The notes beneath the pieces are model-generated. The model saw nothing but the letters and a program-made list of their open reading frames with translations. It was not told where the DNA came from and made no database searches. Positions 16,287 through 25,680 of a stretch of DNA of 64,000 bases are shown here, one piece after another. How positions within the stretch are numbered: position 1 is the first letter of the stretch; every line of letters begins with the position of its first letter. The stretch comes from LMUY01 sp964244585. Lineage in GTDB: Bacteria; Pseudomonadota; Alphaproteobacteria; Acetobacterales; Acetobacteraceae. Where the stretch lies: contig CAXTJM010000001.1 in assembly GCA_964244585.1 (NCBI GenBank), positions 372,001-436,000 of the forward strand, in the 5' to 3' direction. The position numbers were made by a program, and so were the translations under genes.

Positions 16287-19200
16287 TCGGCGGGGGCCGC
16301 GTCGCCGGCGCTGCGGTTGGTCGGCCGCCCGGTCAACCGCACGGCCAGCCAGTCGAACGCCAGGTAGATGACCGGGGTGGTGAACAGCGTCAGCACCTGG
16401 CTGACCAGCAGGCCGCCGACGATGGCGATGCCCAGCGGGCGCCGCAGCTCCGAGCCCGATCCGGTGCCGAGCATCAGCGGCAGCGCGCCGAGCAGCGCCG
16501 CCATGGTGGTCATCAGGATCGGGCGGAAGCGCAGCAGGCAGGCCTGGTAGATCGCCTCGCGCGGCGGCTTGCCCTCCTCCCGCTCCGCGGCCAGGGCGAA
16601 GTCGATCATCATGATCGCGTTCTTCTTCACGATGCCGATCAGCAGGATGATCCCGATGATCCCGATGATGTCGAGGTCGTGCCCGGTCAAGTCCAGCGCC
16701 AGCAACGCCCCCACGCCGGCGGATGGCAGGGTGGACAGGATGGTGAGCGGGTGGACGAAGCTCTCGTACAGCACGCCGAGCACCACGTAGACCGCGACCA
16801 GCGCCGCCAGCACCAGCAGCAGCTCGTTGGACAGCGACGCCTGGAACGCCGCCAGCGCGCCCTGGTTGGCGGTGGTGAAGCTGTCCGGCAGGCCGATCTC
16901 CGCCTCCGCCTGCGTGATGTCCGCCACCGCCGCATCCAGCGAGGCGCCCGGCGCCAGGTTGAACGACACCGAAACGGCCGGGAACTGCCCCAGATGCTCC
17001 ACCTGCAACGGGCTGCTGCGGGTGGACACGCGCACCATCGCGCCGAGCGGCACCTGCCCGGTCGTGGCCGTGGCGGAAGGCAGGTAGATGGCACCCAGGG
17101 CGCGTTGCAGGCTCTGCGCATCCGTCACGCTGGCCTGGAGGATGACGCGGTACTGGTTGGACTGCGTGTACAGCGTGGAGATGATGCGCTGGCCGAACGC
17201 ATCGTACAGCGCATTGTCGATGGTGGCAGGCGTGATGCCGAACCGCGCCGCGGTCGGGCGGTCCACCACCATGTCCAGCGCGCGGCCATCCGTGTTCATG
17301 TCGCTGGTGACGGCGGAGAAGGCCGGGACCTGCGACAGCCGGTCCACCAGCTTCGGCACCCAGGTCTGGAACAGCGAGCCGTCCGGGTTTTCCAGGAAGA
17401 AATGATACTGGCCCTGGCTCACCGTGGAATCGACCGAGAGGTCCTGCACCGGCTGCATCGCCAACGTGATGCCGGGCACGGCGCGCAACGAATCCTGCAA
17501 GCGCGCGATCACCCCGGTCACGTCCAGGTCGCGTTCGGCCTTGGGCTTGAGGTTGATCTGGAAGCGCCCGGCGTTCAGCGTCGTGTTGGTGCCGTCCACG
17601 CCGATGAAGGAGGACAGGCTTTGCACCGCCGGGTCTTGCAGGATCTGGTCGGCGAGCGCCTGCTGGTGCGTCGCCATGGCCGCGAAGGAGGTGTCCTGCG
17701 CGGTCGCCGAGATGCCCTGGATGACGCTGGTGTCCTGCACGGGGAAGAAGCCCTTCGGGATCACGACGTACAGCGCCACGGTCGCGGCGAAGGTCGCGGC
17801 CGCCACCAGCAAGGTCAGCGCCTGGTGGTCCAGCACCCAGCCCAGCCAGCGCCCATAGCCGGCGACCAGCCGGTCGAACCAGCGCTCCGCCGCCAGGTCC
17901 AGCCGGTTGCGGCTTTCGGCCGGGCGGTGCTTCACCAGCAGGGCGCACAGCATCGGCACCAGGGTCAGCGACACCACCGCGGACAGCACGATGGTGACCG
18001 ACAGCGTCACCGCGAATTCCTTGAACAGCCGCCCCACCACGTCGCCCATGAACAGCAGCGGGATCAGCACCGCGATCAGCGACACGGTCAGCGAGATGAT
18101 GGTGAAGCCGATCTCCTCGGAGCCGAGCAGCGCCGCCTCCAGCGGCCCCATGCCCGCCTCCACGTGGCGGGCGATGTTCTCGATCATGACGATGGCGTCA
18201 TCCACCACGAAGCCGGTGGAGATGGTCAGCGCCATCAGCGAGAGGTTGTCCAGGCTGAAGCCCAGCAGGTACATCGCCGCCAGCGTGCCCACCAAGGACA
18301 GCGGCACCGACAGCGAGGGAATCAGCGTCGCGGGCAGGTTGCGCAGGAACAGGAAGATCACCAGCACGACCAGCATTACCGCCAGCCCCAGCTCGAACTC
18401 CACGTCGCTGACGGAGGCGCGGATGGTGGTGGTGCGGTCGCTCAGCACCGCCACGTCCACGGCGGCGGGCATGGTCGCCTGCAATTTCGGCAGCAGCGCC
18501 TTGATGTTGTCCACCACGGAGATGACGTTGGAGCCGGGCTGGCGCTGGATGTTGAGGATCACGGCCGGGGTGCGGTTCGCCCAGGCGGCGAGCTGGTTGT
18601 TCTCCGCCCCGTCCACCACGGTGGCGATGTCTTGCAGGTGGATCGGCCGGCCGTTCTTGTAGGCGATGACCAACCCGCGGTACTGGTCCGCACTGGTGAG
18701 CTGGTCGTTGTCGTTGATCGTCGTGCTCTGCGCCGCGCCGTCGAAGCTGCCCTTCGGCGTGTCGGTGTTCTGCGTGCCGATGATGGTGCGGACGTCGTCG
18801 ATCGCCAGCCCGTAGGCGGACAGCGCCCGCGGGTTGACCACGATGCGCACCGCCGGTCGGTTGCCGCCGGTGATCGACACCAGGCCCACGCCCGGCTGCT
18901 GGCTGATCTTCTGCGCGAACCGCACGTCCGCCAAATCCTCGACCTGCGTCAGCGTCATCGTCTTGCTGGTGAGCGCCAGGGTGAGGATGGGCGTGTCGGC
19001 CGGATTGACCTTGTTGTAGATCGGCGGCGCCGGCAGGTCGGACGGCAGCAGGTTGGTGGCGGCGTTGATCGCGGCCTGCACCTCCTGCTCCGCCACGTCC
19101 AGGCTGAGGCTCAACGTGAATTGCAGCGTCACCACGGAGGCGCCGCCGGACGAGACGGAAGACATCTGGCCCAGCCCCGGCATCTCGCCGAACTGGCGCT

Positions 19201-19402
19201 CCAGCGGCGCGGTGACGGCCGTGGTCATCACCTCCGGGCTGGCCCCGGGATAGAAGGTCTGCACCTGGATGGTGGGGTAGTCGACCTCCGGCAGGGCGGA
19301 GATCGGCAGGAAGCGGTAGGAGATGACCCCGACCAGCAGGATCGCCGCCATCAGCAGCGTCGTGCCGACCGGGCGGAGGATGAACGGGCGCGATGGGCTC
19401 AT
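16283..19402 (-). CDS. RND multidrug efflux permease (MdtB/HAE1 type)
   Basis: A 1039-residue RND permease, the first of the two in this operon. Typical segments: SRPFILRPVGTTLLMAAIL at the start, LPEVDYPTIQVQTFYPGASPEV, TISTGFVVDDAIVMIENIARHVE in the TM4 region with the paired Asp residues used in proton relay, and IGIVKKNAIMMIDFALAAERE near the end. Length is normal for the family. It overlaps the adaptor gene upstream and the second permease downstream by 4 bases each. It shares long stretches with the next permease, consistent with an old tandem duplication. Confidence 0.95.
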   Translation of the reverse strand: MSPSRPFILRPVGTTLLMAAILLVGVISYRFLPISALPEVDYPTIQVQTFYPGASPEVMTTAVTAPLERQFGEMPGLGQMSSVSSGGASVVTLQFTLSLSLDVAEQEVQAAINAATNLLPSDLPAPPIYNKVNPADTPILTLALTSKTMTLTQVEDLADVRFAQKISQQPGVGLVSITGGNRPAVRIVVNPRALSAYGLAIDDVRTIIGTQNTDTPKGSFDGAAQSTTINDNDQLTSADQYRGLVIAYKNGRPIHLQDIATVVDGAENNQLAAWANRTPAVILNIQRQPGSNVISVVDNIKALLPKLQATMPAAVDVAVLSDRTTTIRASVSDVEFELGLAVMLVVLVIFLFLRNLPATLIPSLSVPLSLVGTLAAMYLLGFSLDNLSLMALTISTGFVVDDAIVMIENIARHVEAGMGPLEAALLGSEEIGFTIISLTVSLIAVLIPLLFMGDVVGRLFKEFAVTLSVTIVLSAVVSLTLVPMLCALLVKHRPAESRNRLDLAAERWFDRLVAGYGRWLGWVLDHQALTLLVAAATFAATVALYVVIPKGFFPVQDTSVIQGISATAQDTSFAAMATHQQALADQILQDPAVQSLSSFIGVDGTNTTLNAGRFQINLKPKAERDLDVTGVIARLQDSLRAVPGITLAMQPVQDLSVDSTVSQGQYHFFLENPDGSLFQTWVPKLVDRLSQVPAFSAVTSDMNTDGRALDMVVDRPTAARFGITPATIDNALYDAFGQRIISTLYTQSNQYRVILQASVTDAQSLQRALGAIYLPSATATTGQVPLGAMVRVSTRSSPLQVEHLGQFPAVSVSFNLAPGASLDAAVADITQAEAEIGLPDSFTTANQGALAAFQASLSNELLLVLAALVAVYVVLGVLYESFVHPLTILSTLPSAGVGALLALDLTGHDLDIIGIIGIILLIGIVKKNAIMMIDFALAAEREEGKPPREAIYQACLLRFRPILMTTMAALLGALPLMLGTGSGSELRRPLGIAIVGGLLVSQVLTLFTTPVIYLAFDWLAVRLTGRPTNRSAGDAAPAE

Positions 19403-20649
19403 CCGCCGGCTGGCGTCCTGGAGCGCCTGGCGCCGGCCGGTGGCGTCGGCGCGGCCTGCCCCGGCGGCGGCGCGATCATGATGCGCGCGCCGTCCCGCAA
19501 GCGGTCCACCCCGTCCGTCACGACCCTGTCGCCTGCCTTCAGCCCCTCTGTGACCGCCACCTTGCCGGCATCCGCGACGCCTGTCTTGACCACCTGGATG
19601 CCGACGGTGTCGTTCGGCTTCACCAGGTAGACGAAGCTGCCCGGCGCGCCCTGCTGCACCGCCGCCTGCGGCGCCAGGACGACGCCTTTCAGCGTCTGCA
19701 CCAGCAGGTGCGCGTTGACGAATTGCTGCGGAAACAGCTTGTTGTCGGTGTTCGGGAAGATCGCCCGCAACTTCACGGTGCCGGTGGTGTCGTCGATCTG
19801 GGTGTCCGTGGCGGCCAGCGTGCCGGTGGCGATCAGCATCGTGTCGGTCCGGTCGTAGACGGTCACCTGCAGCGGCCCGTCCGCCATATGCTGCCGCACC
19901 TCCGCGACGTCGTCCTCGGGCAGGGTGAACAGCACCGACATCGGCTGCAACTGCGTCAGCACGAACAGCCCGGCATCGCTGGTCTGCACGTAGTTGCCGG
20001 GGTCCACCAGGCGGATGCCGACGCGGCCATCCACCGGGGAGACGATGTGGCAGTAGACGAGGTTGAGGTTGGCGCTGTCGACGGCGCCCTTGTCCGTCAG
20101 CACCGTGCCTTCGTATTGCTTGATCAGGAATTGCTGGTCATCCGCCTGCTGGCGGGAAATGCTGTCCTGCCGGTTCAACGTCTGGAAGCGGACGTTGTCG
20201 GCCCGCGCCTGGTTCAGCAGCGCCGTGTCATGCGCCAGCGTCCCTTGCGCCTGCTCCAACGCGACCTGGTAGGGACGCGGGTCGATCTGCGCCAGGAAGT
20301 CACCCTTGTGGACCGTCTGTCCCTCGGTGAATGCGATCTCCTGCAACTGGCCGTTGATCTGCGTCTTGACCGTGACCGTCGCCAGCGGGGTGACCGCGCC
20401 CAATCCGGTGAGCACCACGTCCAGGTTGCCCACGGCGATGGTCGCGACGCCGACCGTCTGCGGCGCCGCCCCGGCGCGGCCCGTGCGCTGCGGCTGCGCG
20501 CCGATGAAGCGCCAGGCAGCCAGGCCTAGGACGACAAGGACGATCACCACCACCAGCGGCGCCACCCAGCGCCGCCGCCGCGGCGGCGGTAGGATCGGCC
20601 GGGTCTCGACCCTGCCGGGAGGCGGCCGAACGTCCAGTTGCTCAGTCAT
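19399..20649 (-). CDS. RND efflux periplasmic adaptor (MdtA/HlyD family)
   Basis: A 416-residue membrane-fusion protein linking the RND permeases to the outer-membrane channel. An N-terminal membrane anchor lies at residues about 28-47 (WVAPLVVVIVLVVLGLAAW). It is followed by the lipoyl-type half motif VTVKTQINGQLQEIAFTEGQ, an alpha hairpin with DTALLNQARADNVRFQTL, and the second lipoyl half with IVSPVDGRVGIRLVDPGNYV. The tail is Pro/Arg rich. I start at 20649 (MTEQLDVRP); a further in-frame Met 45 bases upstream adds no family sequence. First gene of the four-gene efflux operon. Confidence 0.93.
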   Translation of the reverse strand: MTEQLDVRPPPGRVETRPILPPPRRRRWVAPLVVVIVLVVLGLAAWRFIGAQPQRTGRAGAAPQTVGVATIAVGNLDVVLTGLGAVTPLATVTVKTQINGQLQEIAFTEGQTVHKGDFLAQIDPRPYQVALEQAQGTLAHDTALLNQARADNVRFQTLNRQDSISRQQADDQQFLIKQYEGTVLTDKGAVDSANLNLVYCHIVSPVDGRVGIRLVDPGNYVQTSDAGLFVLTQLQPMSVLFTLPEDDVAEVRQHMADGPLQVTVYDRTDTMLIATGTLAATDTQIDDTTGTVKLRAIFPNTDNKLFPQQFVNAHLLVQTLKGVVLAPQAAVQQGAPGSFVYLVKPNDTVGIQVVKTGVADAGKVAVTEGLKAGDRVVTDGVDRLRDGARIMIAPPPGQAAPTPPAGARRSRTPAGG

Positions 20650-20899
20650 CGCGGGCAGGCTCCATTGATGGAGCTTGCTGCGCCCCGTGTGCACCTGCGA
20701 TCAAGCAGCGGATCGTCAAAGCCCGCGTATCCATTTGCAGCACCAAGATACCCTTTGTCACAGACTAAGCCGTCCCGGCACACGGCAATTTCCACCATTC
20801 CGATCACCGCAAAAGTGAGTCTGGAACCTGACGAGTGAAAGCAGACTGGCACGTCGGTGGTGCTTCTGCTGTATGCGCGTCCACACGGGGGATTTCGAT

Positions 20900-21043
20900 G
20901 TGAGGATCATTCTCGTCACGACGCTGCTTGGCCTGGCTGGCTGCACGGGACTGTATTTCGGCGACAACCCACGGCGGGACGTCGCGAAGGAGAGCGGCCC
21001 GCTCACGATGCCGCCGCCACTGCCCAAGCCGTCCGATCCATAG
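20900..21043 (+). CDS. Small 47-residue lipoprotein
   Basis: A short ORF starting GTG at 20900 and ending TAG at 21041-21043. The translation begins VRIILVTTLLGLAGCTG, a compact lipoprotein signal with a clear LAGC lipobox (Cys15). The remaining 32 residues are polar and end Pro-rich (MPPPLPKPSDP). It is divergent from the efflux operon with a 250-base gap. Family not recognised. The lipobox, codon usage and Pro-rich tail make it credible, but no strong Shine-Dalgarno is seen before the GTG. Confidence 0.55.
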   Translation: MRIILVTTLLGLAGCTGLYFGDNPRRDVAKESGPLTMPPPLPKPSDP

Positions 21044-21085
21044 CGGATCGATCGCACCTGGCACACGCGCGACGCGCGGCCTTGC

Positions 21086-22525
21086 TCAGGCCCCGGCCAC
21101 GGCACCCATGTTCGGCGACACCCCGATGGCGCAGCCGCCCCTTCCCGCCCGGGCCGATGCGATCCGTCCGTCCAGCAAGGCGCCGAATGCCTCGACGATG
21201 CGATGCACCGCAGGATTCTTGTAGGCGAACTCGGCCTGCTGCTCGGGGTGGACAAGCATGGTCGCGTTCGCCTCGAACACGAGAAGCCGCCCGTTGGGCA
21301 GGAGCGTGAAATCCACCCCGGCGTAATCGAGGTCCAGCCGTTTGCCGATGGCCCGGAGCGCCGTCATGCCAGCGTTGCCCAGCACGGCGCCGGGATCTTC
21401 CAGGAACTTGCGCTCTTCGGCACATTTACCCGGCTGGGCGAGCATGTCCGCCGTGGCGTAGTGGACCAGCCAGTGCGCGGAGATTGCCAGGTGGTATGGA
21501 TAGGGCACCCGGTCGATGAAGATGACGCGGTACTTGCGCCAGTATCCGTCCGGTGAGCGATAGTCGCGGAACGGCGACACATACCAGGCATCGGCATCCT
21601 GGATGCCGACGACATCGAGATCCGCCATCGCCTCCAGCTTGACCAACCCCTCGCCACCGTGGGACGCGGCCGGTCGCAGCAGCAGCGGAAAGGTGAGCAC
21701 GCCCTGCGCCACAGCCCTTGCGGCGGCCTCGATGCCATTCATTCGCAGGGTGGATGGCACGTCGACCTCCGCAATCCCCGCCAGCAGGCCGGGAAGCCGG
21801 TCCCGCCGGGTGAGCGACACGGCCGCTGGATGGTTCAGGAACGGCGCCTTGCTGCCGCGCTGGAACTCGCAGGCCGGCCGCAGGGTAGGACCTTCGACAT
21901 CGGGATCGCCGATTGCGTTGAAGACCAAGTCGTGGTCCGGCAGGGCGCTGGCCGTCTCCGCCGTGCCATATTCCAGCAACCACTGGATTTGGGTGTTGAC
22001 GTGCTGCGGCAACAACCATTTCAGCGGCACGTTGCCATACCCGGACGCGGCCAGAACCAGGATGCGGCGCCGTTCTTGCGGCGCTGACGAGACGAAGACG
22101 CATTGCCGGGTGTAGGCCCGGCGCCAATGCATCCTTGCCTCATCCCTGCGGCCTTCGTCGAACCGGATAGTCGCCAGGTTGCGCCGGGCGATCGCCAGGT
22201 CGGGGTCGAGTATCAAGGCCAATTCGTACCATTTGGCGGCGGACGGTCTATGCCCCGCCATGAAGTACACCGTTGCAAGGTTGTAGATCAGCAGGGGCGC
22301 TCCGGCTTCGAGCGCTCCGGCTGCGCAGTCCTCGACCCTCGCCTCGAGCTCATTGCCGAGCGCGCGATAGGCTGCCGCCAGGGCACGATGGGCGGCAGCA
22401 TCGGTCGGGGTCGCGGTCGCGGCAGCCGTCAGATTGCCCAGTGCTTGCTCTGTCCCGATCCGATCACCCGAAAGCTGCATGAGGCCCGGCTCCGCCACGG
22501 CATTGGCGCGCGACGCTAATGGCAA
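21086..22525 (-). CDS. TPR protein with ATP-grasp-like C-terminal domain
   Basis: A protein of up to 479 residues. Residues about 25-140 contain tetratricopeptide-like repeats (AAAHRALAAAYRALGNELEA; LIYNLATVYFMAGHRPSAAKWYELAL; LAIARRNLATIRFDEGRRDEA). The C-terminal half resembles ATP-grasp ligases: FPLLLRPAASHGGEGLVKL for nucleotide binding and DFTLLPNGRLLVFEANATM, with the Glu and Asn that bind Mg-ATP in glutathione synthetase and RimK relatives. It follows the ABC transporter gene by 15 bases on the same strand, so both probably act on one product. The start is uncertain: a Met 45 bases downstream (22480) is possible. No substrate can be named. Confidence 0.75.
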   Translation of the reverse strand: MPLASRANAVAEPGLMQLSGDRIGTEQALGNLTAAATATPTDAAAHRALAAAYRALGNELEARVEDCAAGALEAGAPLLIYNLATVYFMAGHRPSAAKWYELALILDPDLAIARRNLATIRFDEGRRDEARMHWRRAYTRQCVFVSSAPQERRRILVLAASGYGNVPLKWLLPQHVNTQIQWLLEYGTAETASALPDHDLVFNAIGDPDVEGPTLRPACEFQRGSKAPFLNHPAAVSLTRRDRLPGLLAGIAEVDVPSTLRMNGIEAAARAVAQGVLTFPLLLRPAASHGGEGLVKLEAMADLDVVGIQDADAWYVSPFRDYRSPDGYWRKYRVIFIDRVPYPYHLAISAHWLVHYATADMLAQPGKCAEERKFLEDPGAVLGNAGMTALRAIGKRLDLDYAGVDFTLLPNGRLLVFEANATMLVHPEQQAEFAYKNPAVHRIVEAFGALLDGRIASARAGRGGCAIGVSPNMGAVAGA

Positions 22526-22540
22526 AGCCTTGGCAATTCA

Positions 22541-24400
22541 TTAACCAGGCGTCGTCAACCCCGGTGCAGGCGGAGGCGGAGGGAGCGCCGTGATGACCGC
22601 GCCGTCGGACCCGCTGTGCAGAACCAGATGGCGTTGATGCTGGGCGATCACCTCGTGGCGATGACCGATCGACAGCAGCGTCGTGCCGGGCAGCCGCTCG
22701 CGTAGCAGGCGGTACAGCTCCGCCTCGCCGTCCGGATCCAGGCTGGCGGTTGCCTCGTCCAGGAACAGCCAATCCGGCCGCGTCAGCAAGGCGCGGGCAA
22801 GCGCCAGGCGCTGCTGTTCGCCTCCGGACAACCTTTGTCCCCATGACATGTCCACATCCAGCTCGGGCACCAGGAAACCCAGGCCGGCGTCGGCGAGGGC
22901 ATCGGCCACCTTCTGCTGCGGGAAGGCGTCCATCGCGGCAGGATAGGTCACTGCCCGGCGCAACGTGCCCAGCGGGATGTAGGGCTTCTGCGGCAGGAAC
23001 ATCGTCTGCCCGGCCGGCCGCTCCACCGTGCCGCTGCCGAACGGCCAGATGCCGGCCAGGGCGCGGAACAAGGTGGACTTCCCCGTGCCGGACCGCCCGC
23101 TCAGCACCGTGGAGCTGCCCGGCGCCAGCGTAATGTCGGTGCGGTCCAGCAGGACCGCCTTGTTGGGCAGCTCCAGGTGGAGGTCGTGCGCCGCGAACGC
23201 AGTTCCCCTCGCCGCCACCTGCTGGATGCCGGCGTGGCGGGTTGCCTGCATCGCATCCAGGCTGCGGCCGAACGTCGCGAGACGCTCGACCGTGGAGGCC
23301 CAATCCGCGAGGACCATGTAGTTGTCCACCATCCAGGACGCCGAGGCTTGCACCTCCCCGAACGCTCCGGAGACCCGGGACAGCGTGCCGAACGAAATCT
23401 GCTTGGAAAAATACAGCGGCGACGCGGCCAGGAACGGGATGATCCCGGCAATGGTGCCGTACGAATAGGTGAAGGCATTGACCAGCCGGTTACGCGACAT
23501 GATGCGCCTGAAATTCGCGACCAGTGATGTGAATCGGCTGGTGAGGATGCGTCCCTCATCCGTCTCGCCCCGGTACAGCGCCACGCCCTCGGCATTCTCG
23601 CGCAGCCGGACCAGCGCGAACCGGAAATCCGCCTCCAGACGCTGGCGGATGAAGTTCAGCGACACCAGCGGCCGCCCGATCAACTGGGCGAGCAACGTGC
23701 CGAGCACCGAGTAGCCGAGTGCCACCCAGACGAGATAGGCCGGGATCCGCAACCCGAAAAGGCTGAGCGGGAAGGACAGCATGTAAAGGATTTGCAGGAA
23801 GGAGACGAGCGAGACGATGTTCGTGATCAGACCGGTCCCGAGGACGAGCACGCTCTCCACGAAATCGCGGATATCCTCGGAAATCCGCTGGTCCGGGTTG
23901 TCGTTGCCGAGCGTCTCCGGCTGGAGCTGCATCTGGTAGTAGGCCCGGTCCGCCAGCCATTTCTCCTGGTAATAGGCCGTCAGCCATCGGCGCATGCGGA
24001 TTTGCAGCCACTGCCGCATGTAGCGGCCATTCACCAGCACCAGCAGCGCGACGACGACCAGCGGCACGAATCCCGGGATGATGCCGAACGGACCATCCGC
24101 CCCAGGCTCGTAGCTCAGCAGCAGGTGGAAGAACGTGGTTTGATCATATTGCTGCAACGAGTTGACCCAGGCTCCCCCATTCAGGTTGAGCAGCACGTTG
24201 ATACGCACCAGAGCGAAATCGGCGGCCAGCACGAACAGCAGCAATCCCCATGCCGACCATTTTTCCTCCGACCTGAAATAGGGTGCGGAAAGGTAACCGA
24301 CGTTGCGTAGGAACCGGCCGAACCGCCGCATCAGGCCTGGCCCGCATGAGGACGGTCCGCCCTGGCGTGGGCTGTGAGGTGCTTTAGGATCATCTGGCAA
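22541..24400 (-). CDS. ABC transporter, SbmA/YddA-like fused permease-ATPase
   Basis: A 619-residue transporter of the ABCD/YddA/SbmA-BacA-like family. The membrane part (about 40-330) has helices such as WGLLLFVLAADFALVRINVLL and IIPGFVPLVVVALLVLV and the family block AYYQEKWLADRAYYQMQ followed by NPDQRISEDIRDFVE. The ATPase part has Walker A SGRSGTGKST, signature LSGGEQQR and Walker B DWLFLDEATASLD. Relatives move peptides, fatty acyl compounds or cobalamin. The downstream partner is the TPR/ATP-grasp gene. A second Met at 24331 (MRRFGRFLRN) could be the true start. Confidence 0.88.
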   Translation of the reverse strand: MPDDPKAPHSPRQGGPSSCGPGLMRRFGRFLRNVGYLSAPYFRSEEKWSAWGLLLFVLAADFALVRINVLLNLNGGAWVNSLQQYDQTTFFHLLLSYEPGADGPFGIIPGFVPLVVVALLVLVNGRYMRQWLQIRMRRWLTAYYQEKWLADRAYYQMQLQPETLGNDNPDQRISEDIRDFVESVLVLGTGLITNIVSLVSFLQILYMLSFPLSLFGLRIPAYLVWVALGYSVLGTLLAQLIGRPLVSLNFIRQRLEADFRFALVRLRENAEGVALYRGETDEGRILTSRFTSLVANFRRIMSRNRLVNAFTYSYGTIAGIIPFLAASPLYFSKQISFGTLSRVSGAFGEVQASASWMVDNYMVLADWASTVERLATFGRSLDAMQATRHAGIQQVAARGTAFAAHDLHLELPNKAVLLDRTDITLAPGSSTVLSGRSGTGKSTLFRALAGIWPFGSGTVERPAGQTMFLPQKPYIPLGTLRRAVTYPAAMDAFPQQKVADALADAGLGFLVPELDVDMSWGQRLSGGEQQRLALARALLTRPDWLFLDEATASLDPDGEAELYRLLRERLPGTTLLSIGHRHEVIAQHQRHLVLHSGSDGAVITALPPPPPAPGLTTPG

Positions 24401-24561
24401 CGCTGACGCAGGCGGAAGCCAGGTGCAAGGCAGTGCCCGGCATGTGGCACCTATGTAACCTGCTTATGGCACCGCCGTCTCAGCAGTCTCAAAATAGCTG
24501 CATCGCCTAGTCTATCGTTAAGCTTCGTCTCGCATATTGAGCCAAGTCCCGCGAGGCGCGC

Positions 24562-25575
24562 ATGCAAACCCAGTCTGCCCATTCCGTCCCCGTGCGTTGC
24601 GAATTCCAGAGCAACGTCTTTGCCAGCTTCGGGGAGTTCCGGTTCCGTCGATCCGACACGGACGGCCTGCCGATCATGGCGATCACGCTCGGCGAGCGGG
24701 AGGCACAGCTGCCGCTGGGTGCGCTGCGCCGCGAGTTCAGCATCGAAGACGATTCCCCCGACGGCCGCATGCTGGACCTTATCGGCTCGGCGCTGGACTA
24801 TGTCCCCTCGCTGGCGCCTGGCGACAAGCTGCCGACCGAGGTGCTGACCGGCGAGGCCAGCTGGCGTCCAAGCCCGAAGCACATCAAGCTGGCGACGACC
24901 CGAATCTACCTGAACATGGTCAGCTGGCTTGCGCCGAGCAGCCCGTGGGCGTCTGCTGACCGCGACGAAATCACGCTGTTGCGGCTCGCCGACGATCCAG
25001 CGCTCAAGCAGGAGATTTTCTCCCTGGCGATCCCAGCCGCCCAGCGGCTGGAGTTGCGCGACGCCGGCAACCTTCTCCGGCTGCTTGATGAGATGGCGCG
25101 GGAGATGGCCTACATCGAAGCGCTGCGTCAGCGACTGCTGGTCCGGGTCGAGGGGCTGTGCCGTCGCATGGCCGCCATTCTCGTGGCCCGGCGGCGGCTG
25201 GCAGCCTGCCCGTCCGACACGTTGGCCCAGGTGCATCGCCTCGCCCTGCTGGCCTACAGGCAATTGGTGGACCGGTTCGACGACGTCGATGCACAAACCG
25301 GCGAGTTCTCCAGCCTGATGCGAAACGTGGAGAACCAGCGGCAATTCATCCGCGGCAACCGGGACTGGCTATACCGCAACCAGCGCATCTGGGATGCCCT
25401 GCTCGGCCAGTGGGAGCAAATGGAAGAGACGGCCGATGATATCGCCGCCCTGCTCGCCAAGACCTACCAGTTCCTGGCACCCCGCTTCATGCCGACGAAG
25501 CAGTGGCAAATCCCGAAGCAGGGCAATGCGGACCGTGCCCGCGTCGGCGGCATCCGGCCGCACATGGCCTGGTGA
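24562..25575 (+). CDS. Hypothetical protein, helical
   Basis: 337 residues, not recognised. The first 90 residues look like a small alpha/beta domain (VRCEFQSNVFASFGEFRFRR; LPIMAITLGEREAQLPL). From about residue 130 to 300 the sequence is almost wholly helical, rich in Leu, Arg, Glu and Ala with heptad character (LLRLLDEMAREMAYIEALRQR; AQTGEFSSLMRNVENQRQF), suggesting a coiled coil. No signal peptide or membrane helix. It is divergent from the ABC/ATP-grasp pair with a 161-base gap, so shared regulation is possible. Codon use matches the host. Confidence 0.7.
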   Translation: MQTQSAHSVPVRCEFQSNVFASFGEFRFRRSDTDGLPIMAITLGEREAQLPLGALRREFSIEDDSPDGRMLDLIGSALDYVPSLAPGDKLPTEVLTGEASWRPSPKHIKLATTRIYLNMVSWLAPSSPWASADRDEITLLRLADDPALKQEIFSLAIPAAQRLELRDAGNLLRLLDEMAREMAYIEALRQRLLVRVEGLCRRMAAILVARRRLAACPSDTLAQVHRLALLAYRQLVDRFDDVDAQTGEFSSLMRNVENQRQFIRGNRDWLYRNQRIWDALLGQWEQMEETADDIAALLAKTYQFLAPRFMPTKQWQIPKQGNADRARVGGIRPHMAW

Positions 25576-25680
25576 ACCGGACCGACTGCAGGGGCGGGTG
25601 CGCCGGTAAAGGATGGGGCGCGTTGCACCTTCGACCAACACCCTCCCCGGAGGGTGCTGGCTCCCGCGGGCCGGAAGACG

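Noticed and set aside
13020..19402. The two RND permease genes as a recent duplication repeat
   Set aside because: They share family motifs but differ through most of their length, including an insertion in only one. This is the normal mdtB-mdtC type pairing.
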